Source: Verrucomicrobiota bacterium
Lineage (GTDB): Bacteria > Verrucomicrobiota > Verrucomicrobiia > Opitutales > Opitutaceae
Assembly (NCBI GenBank): GCA_023457715.1
Contig: JAEWKR010000068.1
Span: 1-64,000 of the forward strand
Direction: 5' to 3'
Length of the DNA stretch: 64,000 nucleotides
Shown here: positions 34,305-44,000 of the stretch, piece after piece
Position numbering within the stretch: the stretch's first letter is position 1
Layout: every line of letters starts with the position of its first letter
Translations under genes and position numbers: made by a program
Notes under the pieces: generated by a model
Databases searched by the model: none
Seen by the model: only the letters and a program-made list of their open reading frames with translations
What the model was told of the DNA's origin: nothing

Positions 34305-37300
34305 GTGGCTGGCGGCGTTGGCGCCGCGGGTACGAACACAGACGACCCGATGACCATCGGTTTCACCGAGCCTTCTCCAGTGTCGGCCGGGCGCTTGGCG
34401 TCCGAAGGCCGCTGCGCGGACCTCCCCCGCGGTAAACGGCGCCGTTGGCGGCGAACCGGCGGCTGGTCGCGCTGGGTGTTGCCGCTGCTCCTGGCTCTGG
34501 CCGGCGCCGCGCGTAGCGAGGCCGCGGATACTGCGCCCGCCGTCGCCGCGGGCGCCGATTCCCTCCCCATCGCCCGCAGTTTCGCTCAGTTCTGGGAGCT
34601 CGGTCAGAAGGGAGCGACGGAATGCCGCATTCAGGCGCGAATGCATGTGCTGTGTTATTTTCCGCAGTGGCGGGTGCTGTGGGTGTGGTGGGACAACATG
34701 GTCCATTATCTCGATGGCGGCCCCGCCGCGCAGGCCTTGGTGGCGGGCGAATGGTACGACATCGACGGGTTCGGCATCGCCGGTCCGCAGACCATTCACT
34801 GGTCCAGGACCACGATCACGCGAGTCCCCGGGTTGCCGGGACCCGATTATCCGCGGGTGCAGGCGGGTTTCTCCAATGTCCTGGGCGCGACCGCCTCGAC
34901 CGTGGAAATCGAGGGTCTGATCGACGACCAGACGGAGGTTGATCCGGCTCATCTGAAGCTGACCGTGGTGGTCGAAAACCAGGCCCTGGCGGTGTATCTC
35001 CCGCTGGGCCCCACCGAGCCCGTGCTGCAGCTGACCGGCGTGTACATGCGCGCGCGCGGTGTCCTGTCAGTGAAGCGCTCCACGGCGGAAGCGCGTCCGG
35101 AACTGGAGTTCTGGATTCCAGGTTCTAAGGCTTTGACCCAGCTCCGGCAGCTCGCGGACTCACCCGAGTTCGACCGGCCGGTGACGCTCATTGAAGCCCT
35201 GCGCTCCAAAGGCTCCATGGAGCGCGTGCTGGTGAGCGGAAAGGTGCACCGGCAGGATGCGGGCCGCTCGGTCACCGTGCGCGACTCGACGGGCCAGCTC
35301 AAGGTGCTGACGCCGCAGGTCGCGCGCTTCCGCGAGGGTGAGGAGGTGGAGGCCATTGGGTTCCCCGAAGTCGACTCCGTGAATCTGGCGCTGCGGGATG
35401 GCGTCGTCCGCCGGGCCGGTGCCCGCCGGGTCGAGGACACGTCGGTGCTGGAATTTCGCCTGGCCGACCAGGTGCGCAACATCGCACCCGACGATCTGGA
35501 GCGGGGGCCGCAGGCGCGCATCAATGGCGTGATCACGTGGATCGCCCCGGACGATGACTATTTCTTCATGGAGGATGCGAGTGGTGGTCTGCGTGTCCGA
35601 GGCTGGAAGGCGCTCGCCGACCGTCCCCTGCTGACGGCGACCGGGCTGACCATCAAGGGGATCGTGCAGGCGGGCGAGTACGTCCCGCATCTCCAGGCAA
35701 CCGAGGTGCTCGGCGGTGACAACCTGAGTCTGCCCGATCCGCCCCGTATCACCTGGGAGCAGGCGATGACGGGCGCCTTCCATGGCCGCTGGGTCGAGTT
35801 GGAAGGCATCGTCCGTGGGGTCTCGGCCACCCCTACGCAGTCAACGATGGAACTGACCGCGCTGAGCGGCGAATACCGCGCCACGGTGAGCGGGTGGGTT
35901 GCCCCCGAATTGGTGGGCTCCTACGTGCACCTGCGGGGGGTCTGCGAAGTCATCACCAACGCCCAGCAGCAATTGATCGGCATCCGGTTGCTCATTCCCG
36001 CGGCGGACCACATCCGGGTGGCTGAACCCGCGCCGGCCGATCCTTTTGCGATTCCGCGCGAATCGATTGGCAGTCTCCGCCGGTTTTCCTCCAACGCCAC
36101 CCTCTATCGCCGGGTGCAGGTTGCCGCCACCGTGCTGCATCACCTGCGCGGCCAGGCGGTGTTCGTGCAGGACGGGGCCGACGTCCTGACCGTGCTCAGC
36201 CGTCAGCCGGAACCGCTGCGTTCCGGTGATCGGATTTCGATCGTCGGCATCCCCGGGCAGCAGGCGGGGCGGCTCATCATGCGCGAAGCCGTTTACCGGC
36301 GCGACAGTGGCGGGTCTCCTCCGGCTCCGGTGGAGATCGACAGCCACCGCGTCGTCGCCGAGCGGGAAGGTCAGCTGGTGCGGCTGGAAGGCACGTTGAT
36401 CGATGCGGTCCGGACCCCTGAGCGCTTTCGCCTCCAGCTTCAGGCGGGTGGCATGTTGTTTAATGCGGCGCTGGCGGCGGACGATGGGATGCCCGCGGTG
36501 GAATATCAGGTTGGGTCGCAGCTGGCCCTGACGGGGGTCTATCGCCTCGAGCGTGACGAGTATCGGGAAGCCCGCGGTTTCCAGGTGCAGCTGCGCAGTC
36601 CGGCTGATATCGTGATCCTGGCGCAGCCGCCCTGGTGGACATCCGCCCGGGTGCTCTGGATTGCGGCAGTGCTGCTGACGATCGCCATCCTGACGGGTGG
36701 GTGGGGGTGGTCCGTGGCGCGGAAGAACAGCCAGCTGAAACTGGCGCAGTTGAAGCTCGAGCGCGCCAATGCCGAACTGGAGAATCGGGTGGAGCAGCGC
36801 ACGAAGGCCCTGCGCCAGGAGATCGAGCAGCGCCGGGCGTCCGAAGCGTCGCGCGAGGCACTGCACCGCGAACTTCTCGAGACGTCACGCCGCGCCGGCA
36901 TGGCCGAAGTGGCCACCGGGGTGCTGCACAACGTCGGCAACGTGCTCAACAGCGTGAACATTTCCGCGACCCTCGCGTCCGATCTGGTGGTGCGCTCCAA
37001 GTGTGAAAAGCTCGGCCTCGTGGTGGATCTGCTGGCCCGGCACCGCGACGCGTTGCCGGCGTTTTTCGCCAGCGATCCCCGGGCGCAGAAGGTCCCCGAG
37101 TATCTTTCGGCGCTGCACCAGCAGCTGCGCGCCGAGCAGGAAGAGGTCGTGAAGGAACTCTCGGCGCTTTCGCGGAATGTGGATCACATCAAGCAGATCG
37201 TCTCGATGCAGCAGTCCTACGCCAAGGTCGCCGGCGTGCTCGAAAAGGTCCCCCTCCAGGAGGTGGTCGAGGATGCGCTGCGGATGAACAGCGAGTCGCT

Positions 37301-37727
37301 GGCCCGGCATGGCCTGGTGCTGGCGAAGGAATTCGAGGCGAATCCCGTCATCGAGGTCGAGCGGCACAAGGTGCTCCAGATTCTAATCAACCTCATCAGC
37401 AATGCGAAGAACGCCTGTGAGGATCGGGGCGGCACCGATGGTCGGATTACGATCCGGATCCGTGAGGAGGGTGGGCGCGCGCTCGTGCAGGTGATCGACA
37501 ACGGCGTCGGAATCCCGGCCGAGAACCTCACCCGGATCTTCTCGCACGGCTTCACCACCCGGAAGACCGGCCATGGGTTCGGGCTCCACAGTGGCGCGAT
37601 CGCGGCCCGGGACTTGGGCGGCTTGTTGCAGGTGCACAGCGAAGGGGAGGGCCGTGGGGCGACGTTTACGCTCGAACTGCCCATCCTCAAGGCCATCCCG
37701 GCTGCCGCGGCAGTCGTGACGACCTAG
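34305..37727 (+). CDS. Sensor histidine kinase with tandem OB-fold-like periplasmic domains
   Basis: A 1140-residue protein. After a basic stretch (KRRRWRR) and signal/anchor helix (WVLPLLLALAGAARSEA), residues ~105-765 hold about six related beta-rich units with the pattern v-l-x-G-x-V plus a later f-v-q-D/m-x-D-x-s-G (EARINGVITW..FFMEDASGG; RRVQVAATVL..VFVQDGAD). These resemble OB-fold modules. A transmembrane helix (~782-804) and coiled coil (ANAELENRVEQRTKALRQ) follow. The kinase core has H875 in GVLHNVGNVLNSVN, an H-box unlike the usual HExxNPL, then INLISNAKNAC, DNGVGIP and GHGFGLHSGA. GTG 34305 has a perfect AGGAGG; ATG 34350 is the alternative. No response regulator is adjacent. Confidence 0.85.
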   Translation: MAGGVGAAGTNTDDPMTIGFTEPSPVSAGRLASEGRCADLPRGKRRRWRRTGGWSRWVLPLLLALAGAARSEAADTAPAVAAGADSLPIARSFAQFWELGQKGATECRIQARMHVLCYFPQWRVLWVWWDNMVHYLDGGPAAQALVAGEWYDIDGFGIAGPQTIHWSRTTITRVPGLPGPDYPRVQAGFSNVLGATASTVEIEGLIDDQTEVDPAHLKLTVVVENQALAVYLPLGPTEPVLQLTGVYMRARGVLSVKRSTAEARPELEFWIPGSKALTQLRQLADSPEFDRPVTLIEALRSKGSMERVLVSGKVHRQDAGRSVTVRDSTGQLKVLTPQVARFREGEEVEAIGFPEVDSVNLALRDGVVRRAGARRVEDTSVLEFRLADQVRNIAPDDLERGPQARINGVITWIAPDDDYFFMEDASGGLRVRGWKALADRPLLTATGLTIKGIVQAGEYVPHLQATEVLGGDNLSLPDPPRITWEQAMTGAFHGRWVELEGIVRGVSATPTQSTMELTALSGEYRATVSGWVAPELVGSYVHLRGVCEVITNAQQQLIGIRLLIPAADHIRVAEPAPADPFAIPRESIGSLRRFSSNATLYRRVQVAATVLHHLRGQAVFVQDGADVLTVLSRQPEPLRSGDRISIVGIPGQQAGRLIMREAVYRRDSGGSPPAPVEIDSHRVVAEREGQLVRLEGTLIDAVRTPERFRLQLQAGGMLFNAALAADDGMPAVEYQVGSQLALTGVYRLERDEYREARGFQVQLRSPADIVILAQPPWWTSARVLWIAAVLLTIAILTGGWGWSVARKNSQLKLAQLKLERANAELENRVEQRTKALRQEIEQRRASEASREALHRELLETSRRAGMAEVATGVLHNVGNVLNSVNISATLASDLVVRSKCEKLGLVVDLLARHRDALPAFFASDPRAQKVPEYLSALHQQLRAEQEEVVKELSALSRNVDHIKQIVSMQQSYAKVAGVLEKVPLQEVVEDALRMNSESLARHGLVLAKEFEANPVIEVERHKVLQILINLISNAKNACEDRGGTDGRITIRIREEGGRALVQVIDNGVGIPAENLTRIFSHGFTTRKTGHGFGLHSGAIAARDLGGLLQVHSEGEGRGATFTLELPILKAIPAAAAVVTT

Positions 37728-37799
37728 AGGGCCGGGGCACGCCGACTGGCGGCTTTGCTCTTGATCGCCTTGCCGGCGGCGCGGAAGACTTGCCGCACC

Positions 37800-38483
37800 A
37801 TGGCCCGTTTCACCCGCCTGCAGGTCCTCAACGCGATCTACGACATCAGCGTCGTCCCGGTCTTCTACCATCCGGACGTCGAAACCGCCCGTAACGTCGT
37901 CGCCGCCGTGAGCCGGGGGGGCTGCAAGCTGGTCGAGTTTGTGAACCGCGGCGACCACGCGTTCGAGGTCTTCTCCGAGCTCGACCGTCACTTCGCCAAG
38001 GCGGATCCGTCGCTCATCCTGGGGGTCGGCTCGATCGTGGATCCCTACACCGCCGCCCTATATATCAATTGTGGGGCCAACTTCGTGGTCGGGCCGTCGC
38101 TCAACGAAGAGGTCGCGAAATTGTGCAATCGGCGCGCGATCCCGTACTCGCCGGGTTGCGGCAGCGCGACGGAGATCTCCGATGCGCAGGAGCTCGGCTG
38201 CGAAATCGTGAAGGTGTTTCCCGGCAAGGAAGTCGGCGGACCCAATTTCGTTAAGTCGGTGATGGGGCCGATGCCGTGGACGCGCGTGATGCCCACGGGC
38301 GGCGTTGAAGCGACGGAGGAGTCGCTCACGGCCTGGCTCAGCGCCGGGGTGGCCGCGATGGGCCTGGGCAGCAATCTGATCACGAAGGAAATGATTGCCG
38401 CGAAGGATTGGGCCGCGGTGGAGGCGAAAGTCCGCGAGACCGTCGACCGCGTGAAGGCGATCAAGGCGAAGCTGGGCCGCTAG
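37800..38483 (+). CDS. eda: KDPG/KHG aldolase
   Basis: A 227-residue class I aldolase. It cleaves 2-keto-3-deoxy-6-phosphogluconate (Entner-Doudoroff) or 4-hydroxy-2-oxoglutarate to pyruvate plus an aldehyde. Family features: VVPVFYHPDVETA with GGCKLVEFVNRGDHA (substrate Glu and Arg region), LGVGSIVDP, FVVGPSLNEEV, IPYSPGCGSATEI and the Schiff-base lysine in EIVKVFPGKEVGGPNFVKSV, then MPTGGV. Length is normal. ATG 37800 is preferred to an upstream ATG at 37755. It is a single gene without an edd neighbour, and it may serve sugar-acid catabolism. Confidence 0.93.
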   Translation: MARFTRLQVLNAIYDISVVPVFYHPDVETARNVVAAVSRGGCKLVEFVNRGDHAFEVFSELDRHFAKADPSLILGVGSIVDPYTAALYINCGANFVVGPSLNEEVAKLCNRRAIPYSPGCGSATEISDAQELGCEIVKVFPGKEVGGPNFVKSVMGPMPWTRVMPTGGVEATEESLTAWLSAGVAAMGLGSNLITKEMIAAKDWAAVEAKVRETVDRVKAIKAKLGR

Positions 38484-38491
38484 ACGGCAGA

Positions 38492-38635
38492 ATTTCAGAT
38501 TTCAAATTTCAGATTTCAGATAAATGTCTAAGTCTCTCGGAGCTCGGACGTGAGAGGCGTGAAGCCGCTCGCGATCGTGTGAGCGCCTGCGAGTGGGCCC
38601 CGCCAATCTGAAATCTGAAATTTGAAATCTGAAAT
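38492..38635. repeat. Perfect 29 bp inverted repeat of TCTGAAA heptamers
   Basis: Arms at 38492-38520 and 38607-38635 are perfectly complementary over 29 bp (core ctgaaatttgaaatctgaaa) around 86 bp of unique sequence. It is the cleanest of the heptamer hairpins. The right arm contains the only plausible start codon (TTG 38622) of the following gene. Confidence 0.85.
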
Positions 38636-39056
38636 CCATCTCTCCCGAGTCACTCGCCCCCAGATCATCGCGCGGGGCCTGACCAACCGTTGCCCCAATT
38701 GCGGCGGGCGGACGCTTTTCCAGCCGGGCAGCCTGTTCAGGATGAACGTGGAATGCCCGCGCTGTGGCTTTCCCATCCATCGCGGGACCGACGAAGGTTT
38801 CTACCTCGGCTCCCTGTCGCTCAACTATGGCGTCACGATCGTTGGTTTTCTGGTCCCCCTGGCGGTGCTGGCGTGGAAGGGCGTCGTGCCAACAAACCTG
38901 GCCGTGGCTCTCGCCATCGGCGGCGCCGTGGTCGTTCCGGCCCTCCTGTACCGGCCGTCTCGCAGCTGGTTCTTGATGAATTACTACTTCTTTCTGCCGC
39001 ACCACCTCCCCGCGAACGGCGGCAAAGGTCGAGCGGGCGAGGACGAGAATCGGTAG
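38622..39056 (+). CDS. DUF983-family membrane protein with zinc-ribbon-like motif
   Basis: A protein of up to 144 residues. The N-terminal pair of knuckles CPNCGG and CPRCGFP is the DUF983 zinc-ribbon-like signature, with RGTDEGFYLGSLSLNYGV between it and two transmembrane helices (VTIVGFLVPLAVLAW, VALAIGGAVVVPALL). Function is unknown; DUF983 genes are often near haem-copper oxidase assembly genes, which are 3 kb upstream here. No ATG or GTG occurs before the conserved region, and the only candidate is TTG 38622 inside the repeat arm, so the start is uncertain. Confidence 0.75.
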   Translation: MKSEIHLSRVTRPQIIARGLTNRCPNCGGRTLFQPGSLFRMNVECPRCGFPIHRGTDEGFYLGSLSLNYGVTIVGFLVPLAVLAWKGVVPTNLAVALAIGGAVVVPALLYRPSRSWFLMNYYFFLPHHLPANGGKGRAGEDENR

Positions 39057-39080
39057 CCGGGACCTCCCGCCGCCGGGGTC

Positions 39081-39548
39081 TCATGCCGGAAGGGGGCAGA
39101 CGAGGTTCGCCGCCGCCATGGGGGCGCGACGGGTGCGCGCACGGTCGATCACGCCTTCGATCGCCACGACCTGGCCGGCCTCGTCGATGATGGGCGTCAA
39201 TCGATCCTCGACGCGCACCCAGTCGCCGTAGGCCGTGCGCAGACGGTATTCGACGGCCGCGCGCTGGCGCCGTGCGATCGCGAATCCCACCTGCCGGTCG
39301 ACGTGCTCGCGATCGGCTGGAGCAATCAAGTCGGAGAAGGTCAGACTCGCGTTGTCGATGAAGCGATGCGGATCGTAGCCGGTGAGGTCGCGGCACGCTG
39401 CGCTCAGATACTCCATCGTCCAGGAAGGATCGTGGCGCCGGCGGTAGACGAAGCCGCTCAGGTTGCCGATCAGGCGGTGGAGAATGCCGTCGGCCTCGGT
39501 GCCGGGAACAGAGAAGCGATCGGTCGGGGGGAAAAGGAGATTCATCAT
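39081..39548 (-). CDS. Single PAS-domain protein
   Basis: A 155-residue protein that is essentially one PAS fold of the PAS_3 type: IGNLSGFVYRRRHDPSWTME, YLSAACRDLTGYDPHRF, then SDLIAPADREHVDRQV and VEYRLRTAYGDWVRVEDRL, ending with EGVIDRA. There is no kinase, cyclase or DNA-binding domain. It might be a stand-alone sensor or remnant of a larger signalling protein. No partner gene is adjacent. Confidence 0.82.
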   Translation of the reverse strand: MMNLLFPPTDRFSVPGTEADGILHRLIGNLSGFVYRRRHDPSWTMEYLSAACRDLTGYDPHRFIDNASLTFSDLIAPADREHVDRQVGFAIARRQRAAVEYRLRTAYGDWVRVEDRLTPIIDEAGQVVAIEGVIDRARTRRAPMAAANLVCPLPA

Positions 39549-39929
39549 GGTAGGCGTGGTTCAGGGTGGGCGGGGCGGGATGGCTGAGGTCGCCGCTCGG
39601 CCGCGGCTCCGGCGGCTGAGCACCGCGAGGCGTTCGAGCGGGCGCTACGCGACCGGCGGCGGGGAAACGCCGGCGCGCGCGGAAAAGCGTCAGGGGTGGA
39701 ACCCGGTCTCGCGGTCTGGGGATATGGCGGGTGCGCCGGCCCTTCAGTTCGCGATCCGGGGCTGGCCCGGGCAGACCGACGACGCCGGGCCCGCCGCCGA
39801 TGGCCGGCGGGTGGAGCGGAAAATCTGCCAAGGCGTGTGCGGGTTCACCGCCTCAAGCTGCGCGGAAAAAAACGTTTGTCAAACCGGCGGGGCCGTTTGT
39901 CGCCGCCGCCCGGCCGCGGGCGGAGGCGG
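39549..39929. other. Intergenic gap without recognised features
   Basis: This 381 bp GC-rich gap lies upstream of the PAS gene and downstream of corA. Open frames here lack any family resemblance and no strong hairpin, promoter or RNA gene was seen. Confidence 0.5.
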
Positions 39930-40919
39930 CTAAAGCCAGCGCTTGAATTTGAAAATCAGATACGGGACGACCGCCGAAACCAGCATGAGGACGAGCGCGA
40001 TGGGGTAGCCCCAGCGCCATTCCAGTTCCGGCATGTGACGGAAGTTCATACCGTAGATGCTGGCCACGAGGGTTGGGGGGAGCAGCACCACGGCGAGCAC
40101 GGAGAACAGCTTGATGATCCGGTTCTGCTGGCTGTTGATCGTGTTCTGCTCGCTGTTGATGAGGCCCAGCGTGGCGTCGAGGAGGAAGGTCACCTTGCTC
40201 GAGATGAAGTTGGCGTGGTCGGCGAGGGCGATCACGTCCTTGCCGGTGATCCGCCAGTGCTCGTCCACGCTCTCGGCGCTCACCTTGCCACACGTTTCGG
40301 TGAAGAACCCGTGGACGCGGCGCAGGCTCACGAGGCTTTCGCGGGCGTTGCTGGTGCGGGCGGCGCCCTGGCCGATCCGCCGCAACAGATCGTTGTAATT
40401 GACGGTGCCGGGCTCGCGGCTTTCGCCCGTGAAGATCGCGTTCGAGAGGTCGCTGAGATCCGCCGCCACAAACTCCAGGATGTCCGCGATGCGATCGACC
40501 ACATCGTCGAACAGCCCGAGGAACACGGTCTGGGCGCTCGGCGCGGCCTCCGGATTGCGTTCGAAGCGCAGGGCGTAACTCTGGAAGGGGGCCGGCGTGT
40601 CGAACCGGAGGGTGAGCAGCCGCCCGGCCCGGTAGACGAACGTGACGGGGGTCGTCCCCGGATTCGCGTGCGTGGCGCGCACCATGATCGTCGCCGTCAT
40701 GAACAACGTGCGGTTTTCGATGTAGAGCCGGCTCGAGATTTCGATCTCCTGCGCCTCGTTGCGGGTGGGGAGCGAAAGCTCCTCGAGTCGTTCGACCGCC
40801 GCGATCTCCTCGGGCGTGGGATCGAGCAGGTCGATCCACAGCACGCCCGGCAGCGTCCCGGCGGTCAGGTCGGCGAGCGAGGCGGTGCGCACCCCTTGGG
40901 GACTGTACAGCGTGATCAT
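39930..40919 (-). CDS. corA: CorA-type divalent cation (Mg2+/Co2+) channel
   Basis: A 329-residue protein with the CorA fold: a large N-terminal cytoplasmic domain (VLWIDLLDPTPEEIAAVE) and a long helical stalk (NARESLVSLRRVHGFF; INSEQNTINSQQNRIIK). Two C-terminal transmembrane helices follow, with the YGMNF signature (GMN selectivity motif) between them, and the basic tail FKFKRWL. It works as a pentameric inner-membrane channel for Mg2+ uptake. ATG 40919 (MITLYSPQG) is chosen; upstream in-frame codons are not conserved. Confidence 0.93.
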   Translation of the reverse strand: MITLYSPQGVRTASLADLTAGTLPGVLWIDLLDPTPEEIAAVERLEELSLPTRNEAQEIEISSRLYIENRTLFMTATIMVRATHANPGTTPVTFVYRAGRLLTLRFDTPAPFQSYALRFERNPEAAPSAQTVFLGLFDDVVDRIADILEFVAADLSDLSNAIFTGESREPGTVNYNDLLRRIGQGAARTSNARESLVSLRRVHGFFTETCGKVSAESVDEHWRITGKDVIALADHANFISSKVTFLLDATLGLINSEQNTINSQQNRIIKLFSVLAVVLLPPTLVASIYGMNFRHMPELEWRWGYPIALVLMLVSAVVPYLIFKFKRWL

Positions 40920-41000
40920 GGTCGGCCCGCGAGTCGTCCTGACCATGGCCCCTCGGCGACGAAGCGCCACGAAAAACCCGGGGGCAGGGCCCGCACGGAT

Positions 41001-41032
41001 AAAAAAGGCGCCGGGCCTCACGGCCCGGCGCC
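41001..41032 (-). terminator. Rho-independent terminator of the TonB receptor gene
   Basis: ggcgccgggcc and ggcccggcgcc form a perfect 11 bp GC-rich stem with a 4 nt loop (41007-41032). Read on the minus strand it is followed by TTTTTT (41006-41001). It starts 28 nt after the TonB receptor stop codon. Confidence 0.9.
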
Positions 41033-41059
41033 CTAGGTTGCTGACACCACTCAGCCGAA

Positions 41060-44000
41060 TCAGAACTTGAACGTATTCGTCACCTCCCAGGACATGCCGT
41101 CGGCGATCCGGAACGCGGCTCCTTCACCCGTGGGGAGAACAGTGAGCGGCACCAGATGAGCCTTCTCGCCGACATTGCGCACGTTCAACTGGATGCGCCA
41201 GTCGACGTCGCGCAGGAATGTCGCCTTGCGGCTGTAACCGATGAACAGGTCGAGGTGCTTTTCGTTCGGGCCATAGAACGGCTTCGACGGATCGAGGCGT
41301 CCAATCGCGGCGCGCACGGACTGGACCGTGCTGCCCACCTGGCGCGTCACCTCAGGATCGGTTTCCGTCATGCCGAACCCGATCACGCTTCGATCCTCCC
41401 AGCGGTACGACCCGCCGACGAAGGCGCCCTTCAAGGCGCCCGTCGTGAAGTTGTAGTTCGTGATCACATTGTAGCGCCAGGGACGCAGTTCCGGCACGTT
41501 GGTCCCCTCCAGCGAATAGAACTCGGAGAAGAAGCGGTAACCATTGCGGCCGAAGCGCGCATTGCCCGAAGCGACGTTGCCCTGGCCGCCCCCGAACCAA
41601 CGCACGTCACCGGCCAGCAGGCCACCGGGGAATTGAGCATCGGCCTCGTTGTACAGCGCCCACCGGTTCTTCAGCCAGTTCGCGGCGTTGCCGGCGAGGT
41701 TTACGCGCGTCGCAAACGTCTTCGCCGCGTTCATCGTCACCGACCAGTTCGGCAGCGGCCGCAGGAACAGTTCAAACTCGGTGCCGCGCGAGATCGTGTC
41801 TCCCGTCACCGCCACGCCCGCCGGCGCGGTGCTGGTGATGTTGTTGTTGGGCGCACCGTAGTCGAAGAGTGCCGGGTTGATGTTGTTGGCGGTCAGGAAC
41901 TGCACGGCCTCGGGGCTCTTCAAGCTGTTCATGAACGCCTCGGCCGCGCGATAGGCGTGCGCCTCCTCAGCGTCCCACTCCGCCTGCGTCCAGGGCGCAT
42001 CTGCCGTTGCGGGCCGCGAGGGCTCCCACGGATACCAGTGCGTCTGGTTGTTGGGCAGGGCCTGTCCGACGCCGGTGCTGGCGCGATAGAAGTAACCGGA
42101 GTTTCCGGCCACCGGGGCGCTGGCGTCCGTGCCGTGACCCGCGTTGTTCCAATCCCGGACGAAGAGCGTCGACATGGAGAACTGAATGCCGCGAACGACT
42201 TCGTCGCGGATGAAGTTCAGAATCGAGTTATCCGGGAGGGTCGCGTTCTTGATCTTGGTGTTGTACCGCGTGACGCGGAGGGAGACCTTTCCTTCCAGCG
42301 CGCTGACCATGACACCGTAGTCGATGGTGGAGCCGGTGGGCGGCGTGAGGTCCGCGCCGGTGATGACGTCCTTGCGCGTGGCGGGCTGGAAGTTCGCGGA
42401 ACGGCTCCAGTACGGGCTGATCTCGAGGTCCCAGGGCAGACGCTTTTTGATGAACCGGGGGGTGTGCGCGACGGCGCCGTAGGTCTTCAGCCAAGGGCTG
42501 GTGTAGCTGGCGGAGGGGGAATCCGGATAGGCGAACGGGGCGTCCCAGTCGACGAGTCCGGAGTTGTTGTTCACGATCCGGCTGCCGGTGCGCAGCGACG
42601 AATTGGATGCGAGCTGCGGATTGCCCGGGGTATAGGTGCGGATCGCGTCCTGGCGCAGCCCGGCGGTCACCACGACGTTGTTGTAGAGCAGCTTCCACTG
42701 GTCGACGATCGCCTTCGAGGTTGTCTTGCTCTTCGTCATCGACGCGCCGGTGGCGAACGCACGGTACTCGCCGGTGTCGTTTTGGACGTCGACCTGCAGC
42801 ACACGGGGGGTGCCGTTCCAGCCGCGATAGTTGTTGGGGTTCTCCGCCTGCAAGGCGTCGTTGCCCGTGGTGGGGCCGAGGGCGTTGGGCGCGAGTCCGA
42901 GGGTCGGGCGGACAAAGGCCCCGCCCGCGCCGCCCGGCAGCGCCGCACCGGTCCACGTCGAGTCGAACCAATACGCGTTCGAGGCCAGCGTATTGTTGCT
43001 GGTCGGCGTCAGGACATTCCTCGGCAGCTGGAGCGCCCGGATGGGGGAGATGTTCAGGTTGGACTCGGACGCAGCGCTCGCAATGGAGGGCCCGAGATAG
43101 GTGTACATCGCGATGTTGCGGGTCGCGTCGCCCACCGGCCGGTTTGGCCCGAAGAGTGCCGCCGCCTGCTGGGCTTCCACGGCATAGCGATAGTAATTCA
43201 GCCCCTCGCGTTCCACCTCCGTCTTTTCGTAGAGGCCGGTGATGGTATGCCGGCCAAGGATCGCGGCCACGCGGGAGTTGTCGCCCAGGAGCTGCTTGGC
43301 ATCGAGGTCCACGAACGGGGTGATGCGCTGCGTTTCGCGGCGGACGGTGCTGCGGTTGTTTCCGCCCGACGGGCTGATGGTGTAGGGGCGTCCGAAGTTC
43401 GGGTTGACCACCGGCTCGTAGAGCCCGGTGGTGGTGTTCAGCTGTGCGACCGGGAGGTACTTGAACACGTCGATCGAAATCGAAGGGTTGTTCAGGTTGG
43501 CCCAGCGGTAGCTGCTGTATTCCTGGGAATCGAAGGCCGCCTGGAAGCCGGCACGGTCATTCCAGAAAGTCTGGTCGATCGCGGCGTTGAACGCGCGGAA
43601 CTTCGAGCCCTCGCCCTTGTTGGGGCCGTCGATGAGGTTGTTGTAGAAATCGAACACCGTCGGATCGGTGATCGTCTTCAGCCGCCAGATGCCTTGCAGG
43701 GTGTACAACAGCGAGCCAATGCCGCGTTGGGAATAGTTGGTCAGCGTGGTGAGGCCCTGCATGTCGGGCCCGCGGATGCCGGTGATCGCGTTGCCATCGC
43801 GAATGCCGAGCCCGTTGACGGCATTGTACGTCGCGGGAATGCCGGGAAAGAGGAAGCGGCTGACCTCCGTCGCGTCAGGCGAATCAAACTGCGCCCACCA
43901 CGCCGAGTAGCCGCCATTCTGCGGATCGAAGCCACCGCCGGATTGGGAGCCGCCCTGGTCGGTGGTCCTCGTAAAGGCGCCCAGCCACGGTTCGGCGTTG

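Noticed and set aside
38492..38635. Possible insertion-sequence (MITE) with 29 bp terminal inverted repeats
   Set aside because: The arms are internally tandem heptamers that also occur without a partner arm elsewhere, and no target-site duplication is visible; kept as a repeat hairpin instead.
39549..39929. Additional small gene in the corA-PAS gap
   Set aside because: Open frames have no conserved motif, signal peptide or ribosome site.
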